From CAWARU01 sp963784575 (lineage in GTDB: Bacteria > Pseudomonadota > Gammaproteobacteria > UBA6186 > Azoamicaceae): 64,000 nt of DNA. The DNA is taken from NCBI GenBank assembly GCA_963784575.1, contig CAWARU010000001.1:1302001-1366000 (forward strand). The letters are read 5' to 3'. The notes beneath the pieces were generated by a model that was not told the DNA's origin, searched no databases, and worked only from the letters and a program-made list of their open reading frames with translations. Shown here piece by piece: positions 37,315-45,677 of the stretch (position 1 is the first letter of the stretch; each line of letters begins with the position of its first letter). Position numbers and translations under genes: made by a program.

Positions 37315-38523
37315 ATGAAAGAATCACTTATTTTTGCATTCGCACTTATTTTAAGTTCCATAGGGCATATTGCAACTGATATCTATTTGCCTTCCATGCC
37401 TCATATTGCGAGAGATTTTGACACCACCACTACGCTCGTCAAATTGACATTAAGCGCTTACATGCTGAGTTTTTGCATAGTGCCGTTGATTGTAGGACCG
37501 ATCTCCGATCGCGTTGGTAGAAAAAAACCTATTTTAATAGGCATTTTGCTTGGGCTCATCTCAACATGCCTATGCGCTTATGCAAACAGTGTCTATCTCT
37601 TGATTTTCGCAAGATTCTTGCAAGGAATTGGTTTAGGGATGATTGTCAGCACATCTCGAGCAATTTTGCCGGATCACTTCCAGGGACCGAAACTCGCAAA
37701 ATTATATTCCTATATGACAATGGCAATGGCTTTGATGCTTGCCATCGCCCCCCCACTCGGTGGATTCATCCAAGACAGTGCTTCTTGGCGCATGACTTTC
37801 ATCATCATGGCGGTATACCTTGTCATGGTTTTTGGTATTGTCGTATTTTTCTTAAAAGATAAGAAACCCATTCACGCCTCTGATTCTTCTCTACAAGGCA
37901 TTAAACAATACATCATGTCTTACAAAGAACTCATCAACAATTGGCATTACATGAGCTATTCTACTTGTACTGTACTGACCGTGATGGGTATCGTTGCCTA
38001 TCTCACCGCAAGCCCTTTTCTCTATCAAAATGTGGTGGGGTTATCCGCTACAGAATATGGGCTCACCGCATTAATCCTGTGCGGCACAGTATTTATTTCA
38101 GGCTTCATCAATTCACGTTTGATTCAGAAGTTGAGTTCGGAGGCGATATTAAGAGCAGGCAATCTTCTGATGCTGTCCTCAGGAGTTCTTTATTTGATTT
38201 TTGATGCACTGGCTATGATCAATTTTTATACTATTCTGATTTCTGCCATGGTATTTTTTGTTACCATGCCGGTTTCTTTTGCAATCGCAGGCTCCCTGGC
38301 CCTGAAAAATGTCCAGAAAAACTATGGTGCAGCCGTTGCCTTGATTTCGAGCCTACAATTCTTAGGCGGCGTGTTGAGCTCAAGCTACATTTCACTTTCA
38401 GAAGCTGGAAGTTTGCGCCCACTAGGAACCGTCATGGTATTTTTAGGACTCGCTTTCTTCATTTCAATCTCTGTGGCAAGCAAAAAAGCTAAGGCATATG
38501 GATTTGCCAATGAAGGGGCGTAG
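37315..38523 (+). CDS. Bcr/CflA family MFS drug efflux transporter
   Basis: The product has 402 residues and 12 predicted membrane helices. ATDIYLPSMPHIARDFDTT in helix 1 and the following loop is the Bcr/CflA signature, followed by the MFS motif A GPISDRVGRKKP and motif C-like LAIAPPLGGFIQDSASWRM. Such proteins export bicyclomycin, sulfonamides, chloramphenicol-type drugs or peptides by proton antiport at the inner membrane. An AGGA lies before the start. The ankyrin gene begins 6 nt after its stop, so they are almost certainly one transcript. Confidence 0.9.
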   Translation: MKESLIFAFALILSSIGHIATDIYLPSMPHIARDFDTTTTLVKLTLSAYMLSFCIVPLIVGPISDRVGRKKPILIGILLGLISTCLCAYANSVYLLIFARFLQGIGLGMIVSTSRAILPDHFQGPKLAKLYSYMTMAMALMLAIAPPLGGFIQDSASWRMTFIIMAVYLVMVFGIVVFFLKDKKPIHASDSSLQGIKQYIMSYKELINNWHYMSYSTCTVLTVMGIVAYLTASPFLYQNVVGLSATEYGLTALILCGTVFISGFINSRLIQKLSSEAILRAGNLLMLSSGVLYLIFDALAMINFYTILISAMVFFVTMPVSFAIAGSLALKNVQKNYGAAVALISSLQFLGGVLSSSYISLSEAGSLRPLGTVMVFLGLAFFISISVASKKAKAYGFANEGA

Positions 38524-38529
38524 TCGCTT

Positions 38530-41115
38530 ATGCCTAAAAAACCTAAGAAACATAATAAAATCGATAAGGAAGATAAGAAGAAAGCTAAGAATAAGCAGGA
38601 TAAAAAGCAAGAAACACGCATCGTTTCTTTGGATCCTCACACCCAGAAAGCCCTTGAATCTTGGCAAAGGCTTTGTAAAGCCGCTAAAGTAGGGGATCTC
38701 AATACCATGGATCTCCTCTTGAGGAATGGTACTGATATTAATTTCGGCGTGCCGCATGATGATACTGCCCTTTGGCGTGCTGTGGAAGCAGAAAATCTAA
38801 AAGGCGTTGAATTTTTACTCTCCCGCAAAGCATGCGTCGACCCTCAAAATGATTCAGGACAAATGCCTCTCTTAGTTGCCGCTTTAAAAGGAAATCCTGC
38901 AATCGTCGCAGTTTTAATTCAAGCAAAAGCAGATGTGAACAAAGCTGATACCCTGGGTATTACGGCTTTACTTGCGGCTGCGAACAATGGCAATAATACA
39001 ATCATCAATTTATTGCTGGATGCAAAGGCGGATTTGGAATGCCGACATCCGAGCAACTTGCACACTCCGCTTATGATCGCCACATGTGAAAACCATGCCG
39101 ATACTGTTTCATTGCTGGTTTTCAGGAAGGCAAATATGGAAAGTAGGGATACCAAAGGAGTAACCGCTCTCATGCAGGCAACTGGCTTGAATTCTGTAAG
39201 TGTTGCGGAATTATTGATCGGTGCGCGCGCTAATATTCATGCTGAATCAAATACCAAAACAATCGCAATCTGTTTTGCGATAGAGCATGAAACGCAAAGC
39301 CTGCGGTTCACAAAGCTATTATTAGATCAGAAAGCAGATATTTTCCATAGATCCGAATATGGGACAACGCCCATAGAATGTGCTGTCAAACAACAAAATA
39401 GAGAGGTTGTAGAACTTTTCCTTGAGAGACTTGCTGTCAAGGATGTTCCAGAAGGCTTAGCTCATGATGATGATCATACTCGTGCTGAAGGCTTAGCTCA
39501 TGAACGTGCTGAAAGCTTAGATACCGCTATTGAATTGATTCTCTGCGCGGCTCTAAAGTATGGTGCACCCAAAATGCTGCGCTACATCAAAGAAAAAGAA
39601 CGCTTCATGAAAAAATTAAAGGAGCTCGGTGAATTGCCCCTCCAATCCACTATTTTTTGTCGTTCAGCAAAGGGGCTAGAATTTCTGCTAGAAAACGGCT
39701 TGGTGGAAGCAAACCAAATTTGTAAGAATATAGGAATGCCATTTGATTTCCCAAGCAGCGGCATTAGATTTACATTCACCGGTATCACGCCACTCATGTA
39801 TGCAATTTATCTCGATAATTTGGAGGCCGTCAAGATTCTGACCCGCGCTGGTGCCAACATTACAAGCATTATCAGGTCTAAAACGCAAGAAGGCGAAAGT
39901 ATTACCGTGGATTTTACTCCCTTGACTTTGGCAAGGGGCCTTGAAAACCAAGAAGCTGTGCAGCTTCTATTAAGCCATTTAATCATTACTGAACTTAAAA
40001 ACTATATAATCAAAAATAAGGACAAAACAGCAAGAATCCTGCAAATCATAAATTCTGTCTGCAAAATATTTAACGAAATGAACCCGCATTACACCGTATT
40101 GAACGGGCTTCAATTCTCTGTCAATACGTTTCTCGAGAAAAGTATTGTCCGAAAAAAAATAGACTCTGGCTGGCAAGGCTTCGATATGCATCCAATGGCC
40201 ATTGCAAGTCTTGTTATATTTATCTTTAGAACTGAAGAGCTTGAAAAGCAATCGCTAAGCTACAATGACATTCGGAACATGGTGTTTCGGGAGATCAGAA
40301 AAATTATTAAGGCTTTAATTAAAGGTATTGAAGCCGAGGAACGTCTAAAAAAAGGCTTCGAACAATTTTTGAACGGCAAAGCGAGTGAAAACAGACTTAA
40401 ATTATTGACTGAGTCACCACATGAAAATATTGATATCGGCCAATTTCTCGTGAGATTATCGAAATTCAGCGCTGAGATAAGTGCAATGATTACTGAAAGT
40501 GAAAGATTTTTGAATTGCAAAGAAAAAGTAAAAATCATGAAAGCACAGGAGGCAGCATCGCATCAGCGCAAAAATCTCTTGCGCAGAGCAGAGCTCGAAG
40601 GACTCGGACTAAAGACAGCTCAGGCAAGTTCGAAGTTTGAAGCATTATCGAAAGAATATGATCAATATACATCCAAAATTACATCAGAGATCAAACTTTG
40701 CCATGAAACAGGTAACCATAAAGCAGCCTTTCATATTTGGCATCACTTTAACACAAAAGATACCACCGTCAACAAGATTATTGACTCTGCCAATGCTGCC
40801 TGGGGTTCATTATTTGCAATTCAAGCAGAGTATTTGAGAATCAAAGAACTTGTTATTGCCCAAAGAGAAAAGGAGGAAATCATCGAGGAAGTTGCCTCAA
40901 AAACAGCGAAACGAGATGCCTTGCTTTTGGAACAAAAATCTGAGCTTGAACGTGAAGCAAGACTTCAAAAACTACATAAAGAGAAGGCCCTCGATCAGGA
41001 AAATGAAAGGGAATTATTGTCAGTACTTGAGGCAAGTGAGAAGCGCATAAAATTTGATCAAAGATCGCAAGGCGAGAAAATTACGATTAGAACATCAAAA
41101 AAAATCTGCCAGTGA
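38530..41115 (+). CDS. Ankyrin-repeat protein with C-terminal coiled coil; probably truncated by a frameshift
   Basis: The product has 861 residues. It has a Lys-rich N-terminus (KPKKHNKIDKEDKKKAKNKQ), then about eight ankyrin repeats over ~45-300 and two more near 410-480 (GITPLMYAIYLDNLEAVKIL, DFTPLTLARGLENQEAVQLL). Residues ~700-860 are coiled coil. In the last ~25 codons the frame loses coding character, while the +1 frame (41054 on) continues a charged coiled coil with QKKSASESDQKQELEHE. A run of eight A (41096-41103) lies in the overlap; removing one A joins the frames into a ~1210-residue protein. This may be a true mutation, a sequencing error or a slippage site. It lies 6 nt after a Bcr/CflA transporter gene. 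Confidence 0.82.
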   Translation: MPKKPKKHNKIDKEDKKKAKNKQDKKQETRIVSLDPHTQKALESWQRLCKAAKVGDLNTMDLLLRNGTDINFGVPHDDTALWRAVEAENLKGVEFLLSRKACVDPQNDSGQMPLLVAALKGNPAIVAVLIQAKADVNKADTLGITALLAAANNGNNTIINLLLDAKADLECRHPSNLHTPLMIATCENHADTVSLLVFRKANMESRDTKGVTALMQATGLNSVSVAELLIGARANIHAESNTKTIAICFAIEHETQSLRFTKLLLDQKADIFHRSEYGTTPIECAVKQQNREVVELFLERLAVKDVPEGLAHDDDHTRAEGLAHERAESLDTAIELILCAALKYGAPKMLRYIKEKERFMKKLKELGELPLQSTIFCRSAKGLEFLLENGLVEANQICKNIGMPFDFPSSGIRFTFTGITPLMYAIYLDNLEAVKILTRAGANITSIIRSKTQEGESITVDFTPLTLARGLENQEAVQLLLSHLIITELKNYIIKNKDKTARILQIINSVCKIFNEMNPHYTVLNGLQFSVNTFLEKSIVRKKIDSGWQGFDMHPMAIASLVIFIFRTEELEKQSLSYNDIRNMVFREIRKIIKALIKGIEAEERLKKGFEQFLNGKASENRLKLLTESPHENIDIGQFLVRLSKFSAEISAMITESERFLNCKEKVKIMKAQEAASHQRKNLLRRAELEGLGLKTAQASSKFEALSKEYDQYTSKITSEIKLCHETGNHKAAFHIWHHFNTKDTTVNKIIDSANAAWGSLFAIQAEYLRIKELVIAQREKEEIIEEVASKTAKRDALLLEQKSELEREARLQKLHKEKALDQENERELLSVLEASEKRIKFDQRSQGEKITIRTSKKICQ

Positions 41116-41155
41116 ATCAGATCAAAAACAGGAATTGGAACACGAGGGAACGAGA

Positions 41156-42187
41156 ATGATGGCGCAGAATACCGAGGAATCCCTAGCAAAAGTTGAAATC
41201 TCAAAAATTGAGATCCAAATGCTTCGCAATATCCCAAAGCCGCAAGTGTTCCAATTTCGAAAGCCTTCTGATATGACTCTGAATTTTATGGGTTCTGTCG
41301 ACACTTTCACGGGCATTGAGGATGAATTACTGGTTTTAGAAAAGATATTGTTCAATGCCGCATTGAGTGGAACCACAGATGATATCGATAAGAATCCAGA
41401 ACTCTTTTTAGGGGATATTCTGGCTAAGCGCAACGCTCTCTTAGGTGTTACTGCAAGGGCAATGGAAATTTGCAAGAAGCTCAAACACGAGTATTCCTTC
41501 TTCCCGAGAGAACTAGCTCTGCAATTCAGGGATGCTGTGTTTCACGCAGGAGAATTTTTATATCCTGAATTGTGCTCAAATATTAGCACGCACCTCGAAT
41601 TTTATTTTTCAGTGTATGCTATGGTAAAAATGATGCTTGAAACCATACGAGCCATTCAAAAGAAATCGGGAAATGCTGAAGCATTTTTCAAGAAATTATT
41701 ATCAGATCCGCTGTATACCAAGATAGCTTCACACAAGTCGAGTAGTGAAAGTAGAGAAAAAGAAGTTGGTTTAGTTGATCCAAAAGCCCATACTTTGCAT
41801 GAACCCTCTCTAGAGGCTTGCCTCAATCAAAGAAGCCAGTATTTCAAAGAAGCGACACTATACCCAGAGGGACTCGACCTTCTCATCTCGCTGCATGCCA
41901 AGGGATTTACTCTAGCGGTGGTTGGCGCAATTACTGCAGATCTGAAACGCCTGCATAGAAGTGCATTCCAAAAGTATGAGAAGGATTATGCAGCAGATAT
42001 TGAGTCTGGTATAGCTTATAGACACGTTAAAGCAAATCCAACCGATCAAGGCATTCATATGGCTTTCAAGGCGTTTTTGGAACGAAATCAGAAGATTCAG
42101 AAGCAGGAACAAGAGGTAGAGCTAGAGTTGGCTGCAGAAAAAGATGCTGATGGTCTAAGTTCAATCAAAGTAAAGAAGTTTTATTAG
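41156..42187 (+). CDS. Probable C-terminal part of the ankyrin protein, in shifted frame
   Basis: The open frame extends back to a TTG at 41054 and overlaps the ankyrin gene. The first ATG (41156, MMAQNTEESL) has GAGGG 7 nt upstream, so separate initiation is possible. From 41156 the product has 343 residues, all soluble and mostly helical, with no recognised domain. FQFRKPSDMTLNFMGSVDTF and LSKY-like helical repeats follow, resembling the helical domain in other Legionellales ankyrin proteins. The end SSIKVKKFY belongs to the shared effector-like tail set, which supports the idea that this is the real C-terminus of the upstream ankyrin protein. Confidence 0.65.
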   Translation: MMAQNTEESLAKVEISKIEIQMLRNIPKPQVFQFRKPSDMTLNFMGSVDTFTGIEDELLVLEKILFNAALSGTTDDIDKNPELFLGDILAKRNALLGVTARAMEICKKLKHEYSFFPRELALQFRDAVFHAGEFLYPELCSNISTHLEFYFSVYAMVKMMLETIRAIQKKSGNAEAFFKKLLSDPLYTKIASHKSSSESREKEVGLVDPKAHTLHEPSLEACLNQRSQYFKEATLYPEGLDLLISLHAKGFTLAVVGAITADLKRLHRSAFQKYEKDYAADIESGIAYRHVKANPTDQGIHMAFKAFLERNQKIQKQEQEVELELAAEKDADGLSSIKVKKFY

Positions 42188-42274
42188 CTTAAGGCCATAC
42201 TCAACTTTAAAAATCAACCCATAGTTTTATAGATTCTCGCAGAAGCGGAAATTCACTAATAAATATATAATTTT

Positions 42275-43261
42275 TTAACTAAATTTTACTTTCTTGACTC
42301 TGATTGATGGGCTCATCTCGTCACTCTCCTGTCTATGATGTCTTTCATGTTTATCGGGTCGTTTCAGTTTATCTGGTATATCACATTCTTCATCTTTATC
42401 CTGTTTATCATGTCCCGCAGGAACCAAAGTATTGCAGTCTTGCAACTTTATCATTCTTTCTATGAACCTTATTAAGCGTTGTATGGCATGAATTTTATCA
42501 CTCTGATCCTTATCTGTTTCTTTAAGTCGCATGAGTAAATACTCGTAGGCTTTTTTCATGCTGGAGCCTTCTTTGTCTGTCAAGATAGCATTGTCAAGAT
42601 AAGATTGAAAAACCTGAGAGAATTCTTTTCGAGCTTTTTGCAAGCGTTCGCTAACGAAAGGAAAAAAATATTTTAACGAATATAGATCGTATTTATGCAC
42701 ACTCTGCATCTCTGGAAAATAGTCAGTCATTTTTTCTTGGTGCATATCGATGTCTTCAACACTTTCAAGCCAAAGATCTAATGCCAAACTGTTCTCAGTA
42801 AAATACTCTTTGGGATCTAAATTATTGGCTGGATCGCGATTTAAATCGATCACCACATAGCGGTGCAATAATTCCTCTTTGCCATCATAAAAAATGAAAT
42901 TGACTGGTATATCACCCGGATTTCCGGTTTTTAAATAACGGAGAATCATGAGAATTGAGATATAAGAGGATTGTTCAACGCAATTAGCAACCCCGGTTTC
43001 AAGCAAAATAGCAGCTTCATCGATCATGCGTTCCAAGGTGTTCAATTTGCAATGATCCCCGCGTAATTTGTGTAAAGCTTGATAGGCTATGTTTTTGAAA
43101 AAGATGTTGATGTAAGCAGTTTCTTCGACATGCTTCACAATATTAGTGCTTCCCAAGAACAAAGCCTCTTGAACCTGTTTCAGGAGCGCAAGTAATTCTG
43201 CATCTCTGCTCGGTTTACCAGCAATGCTATTGTGATCTAATTTTTCTTTCCACTCTGCCAT
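42275..43261 (-). CDS. Possible cysteine protease/transglutaminase-like effector
   Basis: The product has 328 residues. I do not recognise a named family, but it has the arrangement of papain-like or transglutaminase-like enzymes: Cys94 in ETGVANCVEQSSYISILMIL at a helix start, His133 in LLHRYVVIDLN at a strand start, and Asp162 in ALDLWLESV (compare vvDpW). These could form a Cys-His-Asp triad. The N-terminus MAEWKEKLD resembles MSELKEKLD of the next upstream gene, and the C-terminus SPSIRVKKVKFS belongs to the shared tail set. The protein has no signal peptide. A GC-rich 11-bp hairpin ends 9 nt before the start codon and there is no clear Shine-Dalgarno sequence. Confidence 0.65.
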   Translation of the reverse strand: MAEWKEKLDHNSIAGKPSRDAELLALLKQVQEALFLGSTNIVKHVEETAYINIFFKNIAYQALHKLRGDHCKLNTLERMIDEAAILLETGVANCVEQSSYISILMILRYLKTGNPGDIPVNFIFYDGKEELLHRYVVIDLNRDPANNLDPKEYFTENSLALDLWLESVEDIDMHQEKMTDYFPEMQSVHKYDLYSLKYFFPFVSERLQKARKEFSQVFQSYLDNAILTDKEGSSMKKAYEYLLMRLKETDKDQSDKIHAIQRLIRFIERMIKLQDCNTLVPAGHDKQDKDEECDIPDKLKRPDKHERHHRQESDEMSPSIRVKKVKFS

Positions 43262-43270
43262 AGATGCATC

Positions 43271-43300
43271 GTTTCGGGGCCAAGGCCCCGGCCCCGAAAC
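43271..43300 (-). promoter_or_regulatory. GC-rich hairpin directly before a start codon
   Basis: gtttcggggcc (43271-43281) and ggccccgaaac (43290-43300) are perfect 11-bp arms around an 8-nt loop, in an AT-rich setting. It lies between the Sel1 gene stop (43316) and the ATG at 43261. It may be an attenuator, an RNA stabiliser or a translation-blocking stem; no U-tract follows on the minus strand. Confidence 0.6.
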
Positions 43301-43315
43301 TATATTATTAAATTA

Positions 43316-44224
43316 TTAACTGAATTTCTTGCTATCTTTTGAGACTTCTTTAGCTTGTGATGGAGATTCACCAGCACCAGAAGCACTTCGACTCAATGCA
43401 TCAGCAACAGATAGAGCGGCTGTACTGGAGGAAGAACTCGCTGCCATACTCGCAGAGAAGGCATGAGTTACTGGAACTGCTTGTGTCTCTGCTTTCTTTT
43501 CAGAGATTAGTTTGGATAGTTCGGCCAATCCTTTCTTTGAGCCCTCATCCCCTTGAGCCGCTGCTCGCTTCAACCAAAATATTGCTTTTGGCACATCGCT
43601 TGAAAGATACAAAGTTGCCAAGTATTTTTGGGATTGAAGATTGCCTTGCACTGCAGCTTTTTTATACCAAACCAAGGCTTCTGCTTCGTTTTTAGAAACA
43701 CCAACTCCATTGAGCAAAGACATTCCTACATTATGTTGTGCAAGAGGATTTCCTTGAACAGCAGCTTTTTTGAACCATTTGAAAGACTCTTCAAGATTTT
43801 CAGCCACACCGGTACCATTCAGAAGTGCAATCCCGAGGTTTATTTGTGACGCAATTTCTCCTTGTTCTGCTGATTTACGATACCATTCTACAGCCTCTTG
43901 TTCATTTTTATCCGCGCCCACGCCAAGTGCTAAGGCGCGGCCAACGGAATATTGTGCCCCTGCATGTCCTTGCTCTGCGGCTTTACGGACAAACTGGTAA
44001 CCTAAGGATTCATTTTTAGGTAATACATCACCTAACATTAAGCGGACTCCGAGCTTAAATTGTGCTTCTGGCTCCCCTCGCCATGCCCGATGGAAATCAC
44101 ATGTAGAACAATCATCTACCAATTTAATCTTTGCGAGCGTATCGTGTGTCTCTTTTTTTTCTTTTGCTGCGTTTTTATCTTTATCAGCATTTAATTGGTC
44201 TAATTTTTCTTTAAGTTCTGACAT
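43316..44224 (-). CDS. Sel1-repeat protein (cytoplasmic or secreted effector-like)
   Basis: The product has 302 residues without a signal peptide. The N-terminus MSELKEKLDQ resembles that of the neighbouring 42275 gene product. Residues ~50-225 contain five Sel1 repeats (AQFKLGVRLMLGDVLPKNES, AQYSVGRALALGVGADKNEQ, SQINLGIALLNGTGVAENLE, AQHNVGMSLLNGVGVSKNEA, then a degenerate one with SQKYLATLYLSS). A Ser/Ala-rich linker follows, then the tail VSKDSKKFS, one of the shared effector-like tails. The next gene downstream on the same strand starts 54 nt after its stop, behind a hairpin, so the pair may be co-transcribed. Confidence 0.85.
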   Translation of the reverse strand: MSELKEKLDQLNADKDKNAAKEKKETHDTLAKIKLVDDCSTCDFHRAWRGEPEAQFKLGVRLMLGDVLPKNESLGYQFVRKAAEQGHAGAQYSVGRALALGVGADKNEQEAVEWYRKSAEQGEIASQINLGIALLNGTGVAENLEESFKWFKKAAVQGNPLAQHNVGMSLLNGVGVSKNEAEALVWYKKAAVQGNLQSQKYLATLYLSSDVPKAIFWLKRAAAQGDEGSKKGLAELSKLISEKKAETQAVPVTHAFSASMAASSSSSTAALSVADALSRSASGAGESPSQAKEVSKDSKKFS

Positions 44225-44363
44225 TGCACTCTCCTATTTGAGGTTATAAATATAAAAATCAAGAGTAAAAATGTTATCAAACTTATTGATTAATAAAAAC
44301 TAGTTATTTTACCAGTACTTGGAACTCAGTTACTTGCTTTTAACTTGCTTTTAACTTGCTTTT

Positions 44364-45431
44364 TTACACCACAGGTTCTGCTCTGGCACTATTCATATTC
44401 ACATTCTTCTGAATATTTTCTTTCGTTTTACTCGCTATATTCGCTTTATTCGTTTTATCAGAGTCAATTTTATCAATCGTGATCTCTAATAATTCTTTGA
44501 TAAGACCCGACAGAGTTTTTGCTTCAATAAAGAAACTTGCCTCAAATTCCTGCTGCTTGGTTTCTGGATCCAATTCATCCGACTGGGCACGAAGTTCGTC
44601 AGTAAACCCAATGCTTTGCAAAATAAATTCGTCAGTTAAAATAAAGTTGACTTGATCTTGCCAACACAATGCAATTTGCTTTGCTTCATAGCCATCTTTT
44701 AACAAGGACTGAAAACTACGCGAAAACAAATCTTGTTCTTGGCAGCGCAACACCCGATTTTGATGACTGGGATCTTGCAGTACACAGGCTTTTTCTACCG
44801 AGAAAGAGTTTGGATAATTTTTATGTTCAAGCCATTGAGTCATAATATAGGAAAGACCTTTGGTGTCGAGTGAAACGACTTCTTCATCCATCAGTTTGTT
44901 AATCATGGAGATAAACTGTTCTGTCTTTTTTTTGTTTGACGTCCCTATAATAAGCCAATTATTTTTTATATCAATAAAAGCAAACGTCTTGGTAATCCGG
45001 CTAAAAGCTCGCGAGAGTAAGGTGTGAGTAATTTCATCTCGCAAGGACAGACTTTCTCTTCTACGTACTTTTCTATGTTCGGCTTGTTCAATGCGCTTAA
45101 CGTGTTTCTTCAATTCCTCTCTTATCACTGTGGATGGCAGAATTTTTTCTTCGGTTTGCAAGCAAATGAGGATGTAATCATTCAAGGGATAGGCAAGCAC
45201 AGCTACTTTTTCATCATCATCGTCATCATTATCTTCTTCTGCATCATCGTTTTCATTTGCCGAAGCGCTCTCGCGCTCTACACCCACCTCTTCAATTGGT
45301 GCAACCCAACCCATTGTTGAAAACATAGAGGGCAAACAAGGCTTAAAAGCTAGAGAGTTCAGCTTTTCATTAAAATCCTTTATGTTGTCTTCAAATTCCA
45401 ATTTAAAAATTTTTGCTTGCTTAAATAACAT
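44364..45431 (-). CDS. rdgC: Recombination-associated protein RdgC
   Basis: RdgC is a ring-shaped dsDNA-binding protein that restrains RecA. The product has 355 residues (E. coli 303). Matches with E. coli RdgC are strong: AFKPCLPSMFSTMGWVAPI, EEKILPSTVIREEL, RRRESLSLRDEITHTLLSRA, FSRITKTFAFIDI, QIALCWQDQVNFILTDE. Two lineage-specific additions explain the greater length: an acidic insert at ~49-75 (ESASANENDDAEEDNDDDDD) and a Lys/Asn/Asp-rich extension after ~315. It is flanked by effector-like genes but is itself a housekeeping gene. It stands alone on its strand. Confidence 0.92.
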   Translation of the reverse strand: MLFKQAKIFKLEFEDNIKDFNEKLNSLAFKPCLPSMFSTMGWVAPIEEVGVERESASANENDDAEEDNDDDDDEKVAVLAYPLNDYILICLQTEEKILPSTVIREELKKHVKRIEQAEHRKVRRRESLSLRDEITHTLLSRAFSRITKTFAFIDIKNNWLIIGTSNKKKTEQFISMINKLMDEEVVSLDTKGLSYIMTQWLEHKNYPNSFSVEKACVLQDPSHQNRVLRCQEQDLFSRSFQSLLKDGYEAKQIALCWQDQVNFILTDEFILQSIGFTDELRAQSDELDPETKQQEFEASFFIEAKTLSGLIKELLEITIDKIDSDKTNKANIASKTKENIQKNVNMNSARAEPVV

Positions 45432-45677
45432 ATGATTACTGCTTCCCGAAATTGCCTATTCCCGAAATGGCTTAACAATGGACTGTTTTAAGAGGTTTAA
45501 AAGTTTAGCAAAAGACTATATCATTAAATTGTGCTGACAAGGAAGAAAAGCTATCGAATAATGATAGAAGTAATCATAGAAATATTTGGTCAGGCATATC
45601 TAAATCAGGCATAACTCAATTAGGCCAGATTGAAGTTAGAAATTATACTTATTATTATTTTCCGAATTCCAGAAATT

